64,000 nucleotides of DNA from Gaoshiqia hydrogeniformans. Its GTDB lineage: Bacteria; Bacteroidota; Bacteroidia; Bacteroidales; Prolixibacteraceae. Numbering within the stretch: the stretch's first letter is position 1; each line of letters opens with the position of its first letter. Location of the stretch: NCBI RefSeq assembly GCF_049347105.1, contig NZ_CP186334.1, forward strand, positions 4,154,001 through 4,218,000. Direction: 5' to 3'. The notes beneath the pieces were generated by a model. The model had not been told where the DNA came from. It saw only the letters and a list, made by a program, of their open reading frames with translations, and did no database searches. Made by a program: the position numbers and the translations under genes. This document shows, piece by piece, positions 34,477 through 44,177 of this stretch.

Positions 34477-35901
34477 ATGGGTAGAAGTCGCAAAAACAAC
34501 CCTTTTTACGAGGGCGTCAGGATTACGGATATCGGAGCGGAAGGAAAAGCCATTGCCCGCGTTGACGAGATGGTTGTGTTTACCACGCACGTCATTCCGG
34601 GGGATGTGGTTAACTTACAGGTAACCAAAAAACGAAAAAACTATCAGGAAGCCCGGGTGACCCGGTTGCTGGAAAAATCAGCCGACAGGATTGAAGCTTT
34701 TTGTAAACATTTTGGTGTTTGCGGCGGTTGCAAGTGGCAATACCTTCCTTACGAAAAACAGCTTTTTTATAAACAAAAGCAGGTTGAAGATCAGTTGCGG
34801 CGCCTGGGCCGCATTCAGTTGCCCGAAGTTAGCCCGATCCTGGGCTCGAAAGAGCAGTTGTTTTACCGCAACAAGCTGGAATTCAGCTTTTCGAACAAAC
34901 GATGGCTCAGTCCCGACGAAATGGGGCAAGACGTGGCGCCGGAACAGATGAACGCACTCGGGTTCCATATTCCCGGATTGTTCGACAAGATCATCGACAT
35001 TGAAACCTGCTGGCTGCAAGCCGAACCGTCGAATGCCCTGCGTAATTTTATCCGCAGTTATGCCCTCGAAAACAAACTCACATTTTTTGATATCCGGAAC
35101 CAGCAGGGTTTCCTGCGCAACATGATCATACGCACATCGTCGACCGGCGAAAATATGCTGATCATGGTTTTTTATTATGATGATGCAGACCTGAGGAGAG
35201 CTTTTCTGCAGGCTGTTGCCGACCGGTTTCCCGAATTAAGCTCCATCCTGTACGTGATCAATGCGAAAGGAAACGATACGATTACCGATCAGGAGATCCA
35301 TGTCTACAAAGGGACCGACCATATTTTTGAGGAAATGGACGGCTTACGGTTTAAAATAGGTCCCAAAAGTTTTTACCAGACCAACGCGGCGCAAGCCTTC
35401 GAATTGTATAAAGTGGCCCGCGATTTTGCCGGTTTGACCGGAAAAGAAGTGGTTTACGACTTATATACCGGAACCGGTACCATTGCCAATTTTGTGGCAT
35501 TGAGGGCTAAAAAGGTCATCGGGATCGAATATGTGAAAGAAGCGATCGACGATGCCCGGGTGAACTCGTCGATCAACAGCATCGGCAACACCCTGTTTTA
35601 TGCCGGCGATATGAAAGATGTCCTGAACGAAGCTTTCATAAAAGAACACGGCCGTCCGGATGTAATTATCACCGACCCTCCTCGCGCCGGCATGCACGAG
35701 GATGTGGTGAAAGCAATTTTAAACGCATCGCCCGAACGGATTGTGTATGTGAGCTGTAACCCGGCCACCCAGGCACGCGACCTCTCGTTGATGGACGAAC
35801 ACTACGAGCTTACCAAAATTCAACCGGTTGATATGTTTCCCCATACACACCATGTTGAAAATGTTGTGCAGCTAATTCGCCGAAATCAGGTAACCCTTTA
35901 G
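34477..35901 (+). CDS. rlmD: 23S rRNA (uracil-C5)-methyltransferase RlmD
   Basis: About 474 residues from ATG 34477; a TTG at 34456 would add seven. It methylates uracil 1939 of 23S rRNA using S-adenosylmethionine. Seen: an N-terminal TRAM domain (about 1-60), an Fe-S site with Cys in FCKHFGVCGGCKW, a central domain, and a Rossmann methyltransferase domain with YDLYTGTGTIANF, ITDPPRAGMHEDVV and the catalytic Cys in YVSCNPATQARDL. The order and spacing are those of the TrmA/RlmC/RlmD family. Bacteroidota often carry more than one paralogue, so the exact target is an assignment by family. yaaA follows after 35 bases and is likely in the same unit. Confidence 0.88.
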   Translation: MGRSRKNNPFYEGVRITDIGAEGKAIARVDEMVVFTTHVIPGDVVNLQVTKKRKNYQEARVTRLLEKSADRIEAFCKHFGVCGGCKWQYLPYEKQLFYKQKQVEDQLRRLGRIQLPEVSPILGSKEQLFYRNKLEFSFSNKRWLSPDEMGQDVAPEQMNALGFHIPGLFDKIIDIETCWLQAEPSNALRNFIRSYALENKLTFFDIRNQQGFLRNMIIRTSSTGENMLIMVFYYDDADLRRAFLQAVADRFPELSSILYVINAKGNDTITDQEIHVYKGTDHIFEEMDGLRFKIGPKSFYQTNAAQAFELYKVARDFAGLTGKEVVYDLYTGTGTIANFVALRAKKVIGIEYVKEAIDDARVNSSINSIGNTLFYAGDMKDVLNEAFIKEHGRPDVIITDPPRAGMHEDVVKAILNASPERIVYVSCNPATQARDLSLMDEHYELTKIQPVDMFPHTHHVENVVQLIRRNQVTL

Positions 35902-35936
35902 ACGAAATTGCAGTTTAAAAAGAAAAACAACGCCCT

Positions 35937-36704
35937 ATGATCACCATTATCTCACCCGCAAAGTCCCTTGATTTTGAAACGCCTTCTCCTGTCAGCTTTT
36001 ATTCCCAACCCGAATTTATTGAGGAAGCTGAACGAATCAACCAGTATTTAAAGCGGTTGAATGTATCCGGTCTGATCAAATTAATGGGCATTTCGGCAAA
36101 ATTGGCAACCCTGAATGTTGAGCGAAACCTTCAGTGGAGCACACCCTTCACTCCGCAAAATGCCAAACAGGCTATTTTTGCATTCAACGGCGATGTGTAT
36201 GAAGGAATGAACGCGTCGGTTTTTTCGGAAGAAGAGGTGAAGCTTGCCCAGGAAAGAATCCGGATTATCTCCGGTTTGTATGGTTTGTTAAAACCGCTCG
36301 ACCTGATCCAGCCATACCGGCTCGAAATGGGGACAAAACTGGAAATCGGTTCAGCGAAAGATTTGTACGGTTTCTGGAAAGAAAAAATTACTGCCAGGCT
36401 AAACGAAGATGTGAAAAAAAACGGCAGCGTACTGATTAACCTCGCCTCGGCCGAATATTATAAAGCAATCGATTTTTCGAGGGTAGAAGGTCGGATCATT
36501 ACTCCCGAATTTAAAGACAACAAAAACGGGAAGTACATCATCATTTCATTTTTTGCCAAAAAAGCGCGCGGCCTGATGAACCGGTTCATAATCCAAAATA
36601 AACTGACGAAGCCTGAAGATCTGAAAGCGTTCGACCTGGACGGTTATTACTATAACAACCAGTTGTCGAAGGGTGATAAATGGGTATTTACCCGCGAAAG
36701 ATAG
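35937..36704 (+). CDS. yaaA: Peroxide-stress protein YaaA
   Basis: 255 residues, the usual length. Opening MITIISPAKSLDF and the internal LYGLLKPLDLIQPYRLEM and ASAEYYKAID motifs are family signatures. In E. coli, YaaA lowers free iron during peroxide stress and protects DNA; the family has a DNA-binding fold. Cytoplasmic, no signal. It follows rlmD by 35 bases on the same strand, and folE starts 111 bases later behind its own box. Start at 35937 gives the expected N-terminus. Confidence 0.93.
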   Translation: MITIISPAKSLDFETPSPVSFYSQPEFIEEAERINQYLKRLNVSGLIKLMGISAKLATLNVERNLQWSTPFTPQNAKQAIFAFNGDVYEGMNASVFSEEEVKLAQERIRIISGLYGLLKPLDLIQPYRLEMGTKLEIGSAKDLYGFWKEKITARLNEDVKKNGSVLINLASAEYYKAIDFSRVEGRIITPEFKDNKNGKYIIISFFAKKARGLMNRFIIQNKLTKPEDLKAFDLDGYYYNNQLSKGDKWVFTRER

Positions 36705-36767
36705 CCTTTGGTCCCACTTTCTTTGTCGCCGGGGCCGGAAAGACGTTCATGATGGCATAATATCGTT

Positions 36768-36775
36768 TACCTTTG
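36768..36775 (+). promoter_or_regulatory. -7 box ahead of folE
   Basis: TACCTTTG matches TAnnTTTG exactly, 40 bases before the folE start. No clear -33 box. Confidence 0.4.
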
Positions 36776-36815
36776 CAGGCTCAACGAGTTCAACGCACAA
36801 CCGGAATAACAAGAG

Positions 36816-37433
36816 ATGGAATATTCATTTAACGACGAATCGGGCAATTACCGGCGGATAGATAAATTCGACGCCGAAACGACTACGAAAATCAGTGACT
36901 ATTATGCCCGGATCATTGATCTGCTGGGCGAAGATGTAAAACGCGAAGGCTTGCAAAAAACGCCTATGCGAGTGGCCAAGGCCATGCAGTTTTTACTTCA
37001 GGGCTACGATCAGGACCCGGAAGCGATGCTTCGCGACGCCATGTTTAAAGAAGATTACCGCCAAATGGTCATCGTAAAAGACATCGAAATTTTCTCGATG
37101 TGCGAGCACCACCTGTTACCGTTTATCGGGAAAGCACATGTGGGCTATATTCCCAATGGCTACATCACCGGACTCAGTAAAATTGCACGGGTAGTCGACG
37201 CCTTTGCCCGCCGGCTTCAGGTGCAGGAACGACTGACAACCCAGATAAAAGAATGTATCCAACAGACACTGAACCCACTGGGCGTGGCGGTTGTCATCGA
37301 AGCACAGCACTTGTGTATGCAAATGCGTGGTATCCAAAAACAACATTCGGTGACCACCACTTCCGATTTTACCGGAGCCTTTGAGCGGGTAGCCACGCGC
37401 GAAGAATTTATCCGGCTGATCAGTTCCAGGTAA
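36816..37433 (+). CDS. folE: GTP cyclohydrolase I
   Basis: 205 residues. It converts GTP to 7,8-dihydroneopterin triphosphate, the first step to folate or tetrahydropterins. Zinc ligands are in SMCEHHLLPF and AQHLCMQMRG; other signatures are GYIPNGYITGLSKIARVVDAF and QERLTTQI. The N-terminal 20 residues are less conserved. Cytoplasmic. It follows yaaA on the same strand. The length matches the type I enzyme, not the COG1469 type. Confidence 0.96.
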   Translation: MEYSFNDESGNYRRIDKFDAETTTKISDYYARIIDLLGEDVKREGLQKTPMRVAKAMQFLLQGYDQDPEAMLRDAMFKEDYRQMVIVKDIEIFSMCEHHLLPFIGKAHVGYIPNGYITGLSKIARVVDAFARRLQVQERLTTQIKECIQQTLNPLGVAVVIEAQHLCMQMRGIQKQHSVTTTSDFTGAFERVATREEFIRLISSR

Positions 37434-37591
37434 TCTGTTAATAAATCATCGTTTTTTTAAACAGAAGCGAACAATTTTATATTATTTTAGCTAAAAAAAT
37501 TCAGTAAATGACAGATGCCCCTTGCTTGGGAAGCGATCTGTCCAAATGCCGATAGTAAACGAATAAAAGAATAACAACAAAAACCATTCAA

Positions 37592-38419
37592 ATGAAAACA
37601 TCAAGAGCATACAAATTTGTTTCTCTGGCCATCGCTGCCGGACTGCTTACATCAGCCTTCATCGGGTGTACCGGGAAAAGTGACAAAAAGCAAGGCGCAG
37701 AGGTCGAAGAAACCATCAAACAGGAAATAGAAGAATATGCTTATCCGTTGCCTTCAGCATTTGAAGTGACCAATATGCTCAATGAGATTGAAGCCAGCTA
37801 TATTGTTGGGATAGCCAATAAACCAGAAAAAGTAAGCGGTTATCTCTCCGAATTTGGCAAGGCCGTTAACCTGGGGATTTATACAGCCGACCTGGCTTAT
37901 GCCACTACCTACAATCAGAAATCGGATATTCAGGATTATTTTAAAGCCAGTGAAACCCTGGTTCGTGAACTTGATTTTACCTCGGCATTCGAGAAAAACC
38001 TGCCGGAGCAAATTGATGCCAACATCGACAACAAGGAAGCGCTGGTCGGTATTGTTACCGATATGTTTCAGCGGGCTTACTCTTATTTGAACCAGCAGGG
38101 CCGCACTGAACTGTCGTACCTTGTTTTGAGTGGTACGGTAATCGAAGGCCTTTACCTGACTACGAATATCTCTGAAAATACTTTCCAGAATCCAAAACTG
38201 ATCGAAGCTATTCTTTTCCAGAAAGAACCGCTGACCGATCTGGAAAATATGCTGGCCAATCATGCCGAATCTGATCTGTTAAAAGATGTCTATCTGGATA
38301 TCAAACAAATCAATGCCATATATGCCCTGGAAGAAGGCACCAGTTCGATGACGGAAACACAGGTTAAAGCGCTGTCCGAAACTGTGGCAAAAATCAGGGA
38401 AAGTTATGTGCAGCAATAA
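37592..38419 (+). CDS. Conserved Bacteroidota lipoprotein
   Basis: 275 residues. The N-terminus is a lipoprotein signal with Cys in SAFIGCTGKS (about residue 27). The mature protein is helical with no transmembrane segment. Segments such as YPLPSAFEVTNMLNEIEASY and FGKAVNLGIYTADLAYATTY are typical of a short, otherwise unnamed Bacteroidota family. No enzyme motif is seen. It is followed by a strong hairpin at 38437, so it forms a single-gene unit or ends one. Function unknown; an anchored envelope role is inferred. Confidence 0.7.
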   Translation: MKTSRAYKFVSLAIAAGLLTSAFIGCTGKSDKKQGAEVEETIKQEIEEYAYPLPSAFEVTNMLNEIEASYIVGIANKPEKVSGYLSEFGKAVNLGIYTADLAYATTYNQKSDIQDYFKASETLVRELDFTSAFEKNLPEQIDANIDNKEALVGIVTDMFQRAYSYLNQQGRTELSYLVLSGTVIEGLYLTTNISENTFQNPKLIEAILFQKEPLTDLENMLANHAESDLLKDVYLDIKQINAIYALEEGTSSMTETQVKALSETVAKIRESYVQQ

Positions 38420-38436
38420 CTGGGAATAATCGTTTT

Positions 38437-38487
38437 AAAACGGGTTTTTGTGGCCGGAACGAACGGATGCAGGAACCCGTTTTTTTC
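38437..38487 (+). terminator. Intrinsic terminator after lipoprotein gene
   Basis: Arms AAAACGGGTT (38437-38446) and AACCCGTTTT (38474-38483) form a perfect 10-base stem, followed by further T residues to 38486. It lies 18 bases past the stop codon. Confidence 0.8.
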
Positions 38488-38542
38488 GTTCCTATACAAT
38501 AATCCGGGAACCCGGCAAGCACTAAACCAATAACCTGACGTT

Positions 38543-38550
38543 TAACTTTG
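38543..38550 (+). promoter_or_regulatory. -7 box ahead of ABC gene
   Basis: TAACTTTG matches TAnnTTTG exactly and lies 37 bases before the ATG at 38587. No clear -33 box is seen. Confidence 0.35.
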
Positions 38551-38586
38551 ACCTGACAACAAGGACATTTCACAAATTTCCGACCG

Positions 38587-41500
38587 ATGTACGAAAGTAT
38601 CATTGAAACACTGATCAAGCTGTTTGCCATCATCACCGATTTTCGGAAAAAGCTGTCTTCCGAATCCGAGTTGCTGGTGGAATCCTACCTGAAAGAAAAT
38701 TTCAACCGGGAGTTGGTCGAGAAATATATGGTTCTTTACCAAAACTATGTACACTATTACCATATTGAGAACCGCGAAATATTTTACAAAGACAACGGCA
38801 AAGGCGAGCGTTTTATCAATAAAAACTACCTGCACAACATTTGTAGCGGTATGGTCAGTAATTTCGACCTGAATACCCGTTTCACGATTGTTTCGCAACT
38901 GTTAAACTTCATAAAAAAAGCCGAGGGACTGAATATTGACGACTTGAAAATGGTCAATATTGTTGCCTCGGGTTTAAAGATTGATCCCCGTGAATATGAG
39001 AACCTGTACCGCTTTTACCTTTTTTCAATTGAAAAAGTAAAAGATAAAAGCTGTCTGTTTGTTGTAAACGGCAACAAAGAATATCACGATAAGCAAATCC
39101 AGCATTTATACCGCGAGAACCAACAGGTTGAGATTGAACTTATCCGGATCTCAAGCACCAATACGTTATTTTTCAAGTACTGGGGACCCCGCAACCTGTA
39201 TCTGAACGCACACCGGCTCACGCAAAACAGACTTTACATTTTTCCGCAGGGAGGAATCCTGAAAACCTCGCGTATCATCCCGATTTATTACAGCAGCGTG
39301 ATGAACCGGTTCATCCAGGAAAAGGGGAAACCGCGCATTGTTTTTAATGTTGAAAATATTGAATACCGCTTCAATAAACGTGTTTACGGCTTGTACCCGG
39401 TGAGTTTTCAGGAACGCTCGGGCGACCTGGTAGGCATACTGGGCGGAAGCGGCGTTGGTAAAACCACTCTGCTGAACGTATTAAACGGTAAGCTGAAACC
39501 ACATGGCGGTAAAATCACGATCAACGGGTACGACCTGCATGACCCGAAAAATGAAGAGGTACTGAAAGGGGTGATCGGATACGTTCCCCAGGACGACCTG
39601 CTGCTTGAGGAACTGACCGTTTACCAGAACCTTCAGTTTAACGCACGTTTCTGCTTCGGGAATATGGATCACGAGCAGATTGAAGAAATCATCCGGCAAA
39701 CGTTGATTGATTTCGATCTGGTAGAAGCCCGCGACCTGGTTGTTGGCAACCCCCTGAAGAAAATTTTGAGCGGCGGCCAGCGTAAGCGGCTAAACATCGC
39801 GCTTGAGCTGATGCGCGAACCCTCCATCCTGTTTGTTGATGAACCGACATCCGGGCTCTCGTCAGCCGACTCCGAAAAAGTGATGTACCTGCTGAAGCGC
39901 CAATGCCAGAAAGGGCGGCTGGTTTTTGCGAACATTCATCAGCCGTCAAGCGACATCTACAAGCTGTTCGAACGCATGATTGTTATGGACAAAGGCGGCC
40001 GGGTTGTTTTCTTCGGTAACCCGATGGATGCCATAACCTATTTTAAGCGGCAGGCCAACTACGTCAATCCTGACGAAAGTGAGTGCATGACCTGCGGAAA
40101 TGTGAAAACCGAGCAACCGCTCCGGATTATCGAATCGCGCATGGTCGACCCTTTCGGGAAAAGTATCCGCCGGCGGAAGATCTCACCCGCCGAGTGGTAC
40201 CAGAGCTACCAGGAAAAAGTAGAACCGACGGTTGTTGAGTTTATGAAAATGAATCCGGTGGCGGAAGAAAAGTTTCCGGAGGTGATCTTCAAAACGCCCA
40301 ACTGGATCAAACAACTCAAATTATTCATCAAACGCGATTTTGCATCGAAGCGTTCCAACAAGCAATATTTGGGCATCGCCTTACTCGAAGCGCCGATTCT
40401 GGCAGTTATTCTTGGTTTCTTTTCCAAGTTCTCCGATGCCGGCAGGTACTTATTCAGCGAGAATGACAACATCCCGGCCTTCCTGTTTATGAGCGTGGTG
40501 GTGGCCCTGTTTATCGGGTTGAGCATCAGCGCCGAAGAAATTTTTAAAGACCGAAAGATCAGGAAGCGCGAAGAGTTTCTGGATTTAAGCCGCGGGGCCT
40601 ATTTCGTGTCAAAAATACTGATGTTGTTTATGATTTCAGCCATTCAGGTGTTGTCGTTCGTGCTCATTGGTCACTATATGCTCGAAATCAGAGACCTGAC
40701 GTTTTCAACCTGGCTCATCCTCTTTTCAACGGCTTGTTTTGCCAACCTGCTGGGCTTAAACCTATCGGCCGGTCTTGATTCTGCCGTAGCCATTTATGTT
40801 CTCATTCCGTTGATGCTGGTCCCCCAGTTATTGCTGAGTGGCGTGATTGTCGATTTCAACAAAATGCACTATTCACTTAGCAGTTACGACAAAACACCAC
40901 TGATTGGCGACATGATGGTGTCGCGCTGGTCGTACGAAGCGCTGGCGGTTAATCAATTCAAAAATAACCGGTACCGCCGACACTTCTTCGAGGCAGAACG
41001 GGAAAAGAATGAATTGGGTTTTAAAGCCTATTACTTTTTGCCTGAGGTGGAGAAGCGGTTAAAAGCGTATCAAAGTTTCCAGATGAGGGGCGAAAGGGAA
41101 GAGGCCGATTTGCTCGTTCCGGTCCTGAAGAATTCGTTTGATGAATTGTTCCGCTCAGTCAATCCTTCGTCCGACTCTGTGTCCCTGCTTGTGCATCAAA
41201 TGGGCCAGGCAGGATTTCAATATCAGGAATTTGCCCGTTTAACCGGTTATCTGTCTCTGGCAAAAAATGAGTACCACCAACGTTACGGGGCGGCAAGCGC
41301 GTCCCTCGACGAAAAACAAAACCAACTCCTGGCCCGCTTTGGCGGAGACCATGAAAAAATGCTGGATTTCAGGAATAAATACGTTTGCAAAAAACTGGAA
41401 ACCTTACTTCGCGATAAATATTCCCTGCATAAATTGTATATCTCCGATAACCGGATTTACCAGGGAGATGAACCCGTATACCGGAACCCGGTTTACCGGA

Positions 41501-41745
41501 ACGGTTCTGCCCATTTTTACTCCGGGTATAAATACATCGGGAAGGTGAGAGTTGGAGCAGTTTTGTTTAATATGCTGGTTATCTGGCTTTTTACTGTTTT
41601 TTTAATGATTGCTCTTTATTTCGACCTGTTGCGCAAGATCATCGCCTATGTTGAAAGATGGAGGTTGACCCGTCAGGCCGAATTGCGCGACCGGATTTTT
41701 TATAATCCCATGGCGTTCATCAAGGGCGACCGGAAGAAGGAATGA
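38587..41745 (+). CDS. ABC exporter of White/ABCG-like layout
   Basis: 1052 residues. The N-terminal 250 residues (MYESIIETLIKLFAIITDF and on) resemble a TerB-like helical domain. The ATPase (about 255-480) has Walker A GGSGVGKTTLLN, signature LSGGQRKRLNIAL and Walker B ILFVDEPTSGLSSAD. A membrane domain of about six helices follows, the first near 595-615, the last near 1005-1030. The C-terminal half has a long soluble insert (about 800-985) rich in charged residues. ATPase before membrane domain on one chain is the ABCG (White) order; such Bacteroidota proteins are uncharacterised. Substrate unknown. No partner gene is next to it; the downstream CDGSH gene runs the other way. Confidence 0.85.
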   Translation: MYESIIETLIKLFAIITDFRKKLSSESELLVESYLKENFNRELVEKYMVLYQNYVHYYHIENREIFYKDNGKGERFINKNYLHNICSGMVSNFDLNTRFTIVSQLLNFIKKAEGLNIDDLKMVNIVASGLKIDPREYENLYRFYLFSIEKVKDKSCLFVVNGNKEYHDKQIQHLYRENQQVEIELIRISSTNTLFFKYWGPRNLYLNAHRLTQNRLYIFPQGGILKTSRIIPIYYSSVMNRFIQEKGKPRIVFNVENIEYRFNKRVYGLYPVSFQERSGDLVGILGGSGVGKTTLLNVLNGKLKPHGGKITINGYDLHDPKNEEVLKGVIGYVPQDDLLLEELTVYQNLQFNARFCFGNMDHEQIEEIIRQTLIDFDLVEARDLVVGNPLKKILSGGQRKRLNIALELMREPSILFVDEPTSGLSSADSEKVMYLLKRQCQKGRLVFANIHQPSSDIYKLFERMIVMDKGGRVVFFGNPMDAITYFKRQANYVNPDESECMTCGNVKTEQPLRIIESRMVDPFGKSIRRRKISPAEWYQSYQEKVEPTVVEFMKMNPVAEEKFPEVIFKTPNWIKQLKLFIKRDFASKRSNKQYLGIALLEAPILAVILGFFSKFSDAGRYLFSENDNIPAFLFMSVVVALFIGLSISAEEIFKDRKIRKREEFLDLSRGAYFVSKILMLFMISAIQVLSFVLIGHYMLEIRDLTFSTWLILFSTACFANLLGLNLSAGLDSAVAIYVLIPLMLVPQLLLSGVIVDFNKMHYSLSSYDKTPLIGDMMVSRWSYEALAVNQFKNNRYRRHFFEAEREKNELGFKAYYFLPEVEKRLKAYQSFQMRGEREEADLLVPVLKNSFDELFRSVNPSSDSVSLLVHQMGQAGFQYQEFARLTGYLSLAKNEYHQRYGAASASLDEKQNQLLARFGGDHEKMLDFRNKYVCKKLETLLRDKYSLHKLYISDNRIYQGDEPVYRNPVYRNGSAHFYSGYKYIGKVRVGAVLFNMLVIWLFTVFLMIALYFDLLRKIIAYVERWRLTRQAELRDRIFYNPMAFIKGDRKKE

Positions 41746-41749
41746 TGAT

Positions 41750-41986
41750 TCACAACGATCGGTGGGTTCCGTCGCAAAACGGCGGATTGTCGGTTTGTTT
41801 GCACCGGCACCAGAAAACCGTTTGCTTGGTCTCGATCGTGATTTCTTTCGGGCTAAACCCGGTTCCTTTGTGCGAGCCGTCGCAGAACGGCTGATTGCTG
41901 CTTTGTCCGCAGGCGCACCACCAATAGGTACCCGGTTCCATATCCAGCATTGCCGGACTTTTTTCAGCGATTTTTCCTTTTGTCAT
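41750..41986 (-). CDS. Protein with two CDGSH iron-sulphur motifs
   Basis: 78 residues. Two CDGSH-type 2Fe-2S sites are visible: CACGQSSNQPFCDGSH and CRCKQTDNPPFCDGTH, each C-x-C-x-nine-C-x3-H. Members of this family bind redox-active clusters; bacterial double-motif proteins have no settled role. It is convergent with the ABC gene: the two stops are 4 bases apart. 37 bases separate it from the upstream SMP-30-like gene, and the two may share a transcript on the minus strand. Confidence 0.92.
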   Translation of the reverse strand: MTKGKIAEKSPAMLDMEPGTYWWCACGQSSNQPFCDGSHKGTGFSPKEITIETKQTVFWCRCKQTDNPPFCDGTHRSL

Positions 41987-42023
41987 GGTTTCACAATTTA
42001 AAGGTTTGAATTTGTGCTTGTGT

Positions 42024-42854
42024 TTAATAGCTTATTTGATAGGCGACAACCTGGTTGTCGAAAAAAGTTGGGACCAGCAACAAATTCAGTTCTTTTGCGA
42101 AAAACAGGTCGGCTGTGTTGATCTTCTGCTCAGTCGAATCCCACATCTTGGTCATTTTGCCATCTTCGAGGTAAAAAATACGTCCGGCCCAATTGGAAAA
42201 TACAAAATTTCCTTTCCGGTCTTTTTCCAGCCCGTCAATTCCCTGGCAACCATCCTGTAAATCTTTAATTGCTTTCGTTTTGATATCGGCTACCTGAATT
42301 TTTTGCGAGCCAATATACAGCTTGTCATCCTCCGTATACAGGCCGTTTATACCGCTCAGCGGTCCGCCTTCGTGCCATACGGTAAACTGGCCCTGATGCA
42401 GCAAATGTATTTTATTGGTCCTGCTGTCGCTCACAAAAACCATCCCGCTTGTGGTAACAGCAACATCATTCAGAAAAATGGCGCCGGGAGCGGGATAACG
42501 TCTGGCAATTTTCCCCTGACGTATGTCAATTTCCACGAGTTCATCAATATCGGCGACATACAGCTTGCCTTCAAAAACAGCCATTCCCTTTGGTGCGCTC
42601 AGCCCGGTAACCCATTCCATGTTTTTTACAGTTCCATCGGTATTCAGTTGCGAAATATAACCATTCCCGTCCTTTTCCGAAGGGTTCTCATTGATATTGG
42701 CCACGTAAATCAAACCGCTTACCGCATCGTACAAAACAGATTCGGGGGTTTTCATAACCGGGCCGGTTCTCCACACTTCAACCAGTTTTTGTCCGTAACT
42801 GCAAATCGAAAAAAATGAAATTAATGCAGCAATTAATACTTTTTTTGGATTCAT
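42024..42854 (-). CDS. SMP-30-like beta-propeller, exported
   Basis: 276 residues with an N-terminal signal peptide (ALISFFSICSYGQ). Repeated propeller strands: GLIYVANINENPS, GKLYVADIDELVEID, GMVFVSDSRTNKIH, DKLYIGSQKI. This matches SMP-30/gluconolactonase/LRE-like six-bladed propellers, which often bind metal and hydrolyse lactones, but the catalytic residues are not clear here. Exported to the periplasm by inference. It starts 91 bases from the divergent start of the lactonase gene at 42946, so the two propeller genes may share a control region. Confidence 0.7.
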   Translation of the reverse strand: MNPKKVLIAALISFFSICSYGQKLVEVWRTGPVMKTPESVLYDAVSGLIYVANINENPSEKDGNGYISQLNTDGTVKNMEWVTGLSAPKGMAVFEGKLYVADIDELVEIDIRQGKIARRYPAPGAIFLNDVAVTTSGMVFVSDSRTNKIHLLHQGQFTVWHEGGPLSGINGLYTEDDKLYIGSQKIQVADIKTKAIKDLQDGCQGIDGLEKDRKGNFVFSNWAGRIFYLEDGKMTKMWDSTEQKINTADLFFAKELNLLLVPTFFDNQVVAYQISY

Positions 42855-42945
42855 TTCATTTATTTTTAAGGGTTGACAATTAAGAATAAAACAAGAGAAC
42901 GATCTTTTGGTTTTAATTATCTCAGCAATCTTAAACTTAATATGT

Positions 42946-44070
42946 ATGAGTAAATTGGTTACAGCTGTTACGATGGTCCTGATTTTGTCGTGTTCGCCTT
43001 CAAAAAAAGAATACTTACTGTATGTCGGGACTTATTCGGTCGAAAACAGCGAAGGCATTTATGGCTATCATTATGAACCTTTGTCGGGGAAATTGACCTT
43101 AAAAAACACCATGCCGAATAAAAGCAATCCGTCATTTCTTGAAATCAGTCCGGATGGACGTTATTTGTATGCCGTAAGCGAAATCCACGATTTTGATCAG
43201 TTGGACAGCGGTTCGGTAACTGCCTACCGGATCGGGGAGTCCGGCGAACTGGTCAAAATTAATCAGGAAGCCACCCTGGGTAATCATCCATGTCATGTGG
43301 CGGTTTCGCCCGACGGGAAAACAGTGGTCGCATCCAATTATACCAGCGGAAGTTTGAGCATTTACGATGTGCGCAACGACGGTGGTCTAAACCCGGTAAA
43401 ACAGTTGATCCGGCATACCGGCTCCGGGCCCGACAGCGCCAGGCAAAAAGGGCCGCATGCCCATTCGGCCCTGTTCACCTATGACGGCAGTACCCTGATT
43501 TCGGCCGATCTTGGCACTGACCGGATCGATCTGTACGAGTTGGCAGGCGATGGTCGTTCGTATGTTCCTGCCGGTCAGGGGCCGGTGAGCATGGCTCCCG
43601 GCGCAGGACCGCGACATTTCGATTTTTCGCCCGACGGCCGGTTTATTTATGTGATGAATGAAATGGCTTCTACGGTCACCGTACTTCATAAGGATGCGGA
43701 TCACTACCACGAAATTCAAACGGTATCGAGCCTTCCGCTAAATTACAGCGAGGCCAGTTACGGGGCCGATCTTCATGTTTCCAACGATGGCCGGTTTGTT
43801 TATTGTTCCAACCGCGGACATAATTCCATTGCTGTTTTCAAGCGCGAACAGGAAAGCGGGACCATTGAGCTGATCCAACACGAAGAGGTGCAGGGTAACT
43901 GGCCCCGCAACTTTGTATTATCTCCCGACGGTGATTTTCTGCTCGTTGCCAACCAGCGCAGCCATAACATCAGTCTCTTTGCAATCAATCACGACACAGG
44001 TATGCTCAGTTTTACCGGAAAACTGACGGAAGTTCCCAGCCCGGTTTGTCTGAAGTTTTTGGTAAAATAA
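42946..44070 (+). CDS. Lactonase-family beta-propeller lipoprotein
   Basis: About 374 residues from ATG 42946; the earlier TTG at 42907 would spoil the signal. A lipoprotein signal ends LILSCSPS. The rest matches the seven-bladed 6-phosphogluconolactonase (YbhE/Pgl) family: EYLLYVGTYS, PSFLEISPDGRYLYAVSE, HPCHVAVSPDGKTVVASNY, KGPHAHSALFTYDG, GPRHFDFSPDGRFIYVMNE, NWPRNFVLSPDGDFLLVANQ. Cytosolic Pgl makes 6-phosphogluconate; a lipid-anchored form may act on other lactones in the envelope. Family is clear, substrate is not. It is divergent from the SMP-30-like gene. Confidence 0.85.
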   Translation: MSKLVTAVTMVLILSCSPSKKEYLLYVGTYSVENSEGIYGYHYEPLSGKLTLKNTMPNKSNPSFLEISPDGRYLYAVSEIHDFDQLDSGSVTAYRIGESGELVKINQEATLGNHPCHVAVSPDGKTVVASNYTSGSLSIYDVRNDGGLNPVKQLIRHTGSGPDSARQKGPHAHSALFTYDGSTLISADLGTDRIDLYELAGDGRSYVPAGQGPVSMAPGAGPRHFDFSPDGRFIYVMNEMASTVTVLHKDADHYHEIQTVSSLPLNYSEASYGADLHVSNDGRFVYCSNRGHNSIAVFKREQESGTIELIQHEEVQGNWPRNFVLSPDGDFLLVANQRSHNISLFAINHDTGMLSFTGKLTEVPSPVCLKFLVK

Positions 44071-44134
44071 AGCTGAAAGTGCTGCCCGTCTTTTGCCCCT
44101 ACAGGGCCGGAAAAACAGGAAGGATATATGGCCC

Positions 44135-44162
44135 CCAATGACTAATGCCCAATGACTTTTGC
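44135..44162 (+). repeat. Short heptamer repeat after the lactonase gene
   Basis: Four 7-base units in phase: CCAATGA, CTAATGC, CCAATGA, CTTTTGC (44135-44162). CCAATGA is the reverse complement of TCATTGG, the unit that begins the longer array at 48282. It sits between the convergent stops of the lactonase gene and uvrB. Confidence 0.5.
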
Positions 44163-44177
44163 CTGACCGGCGGTGAT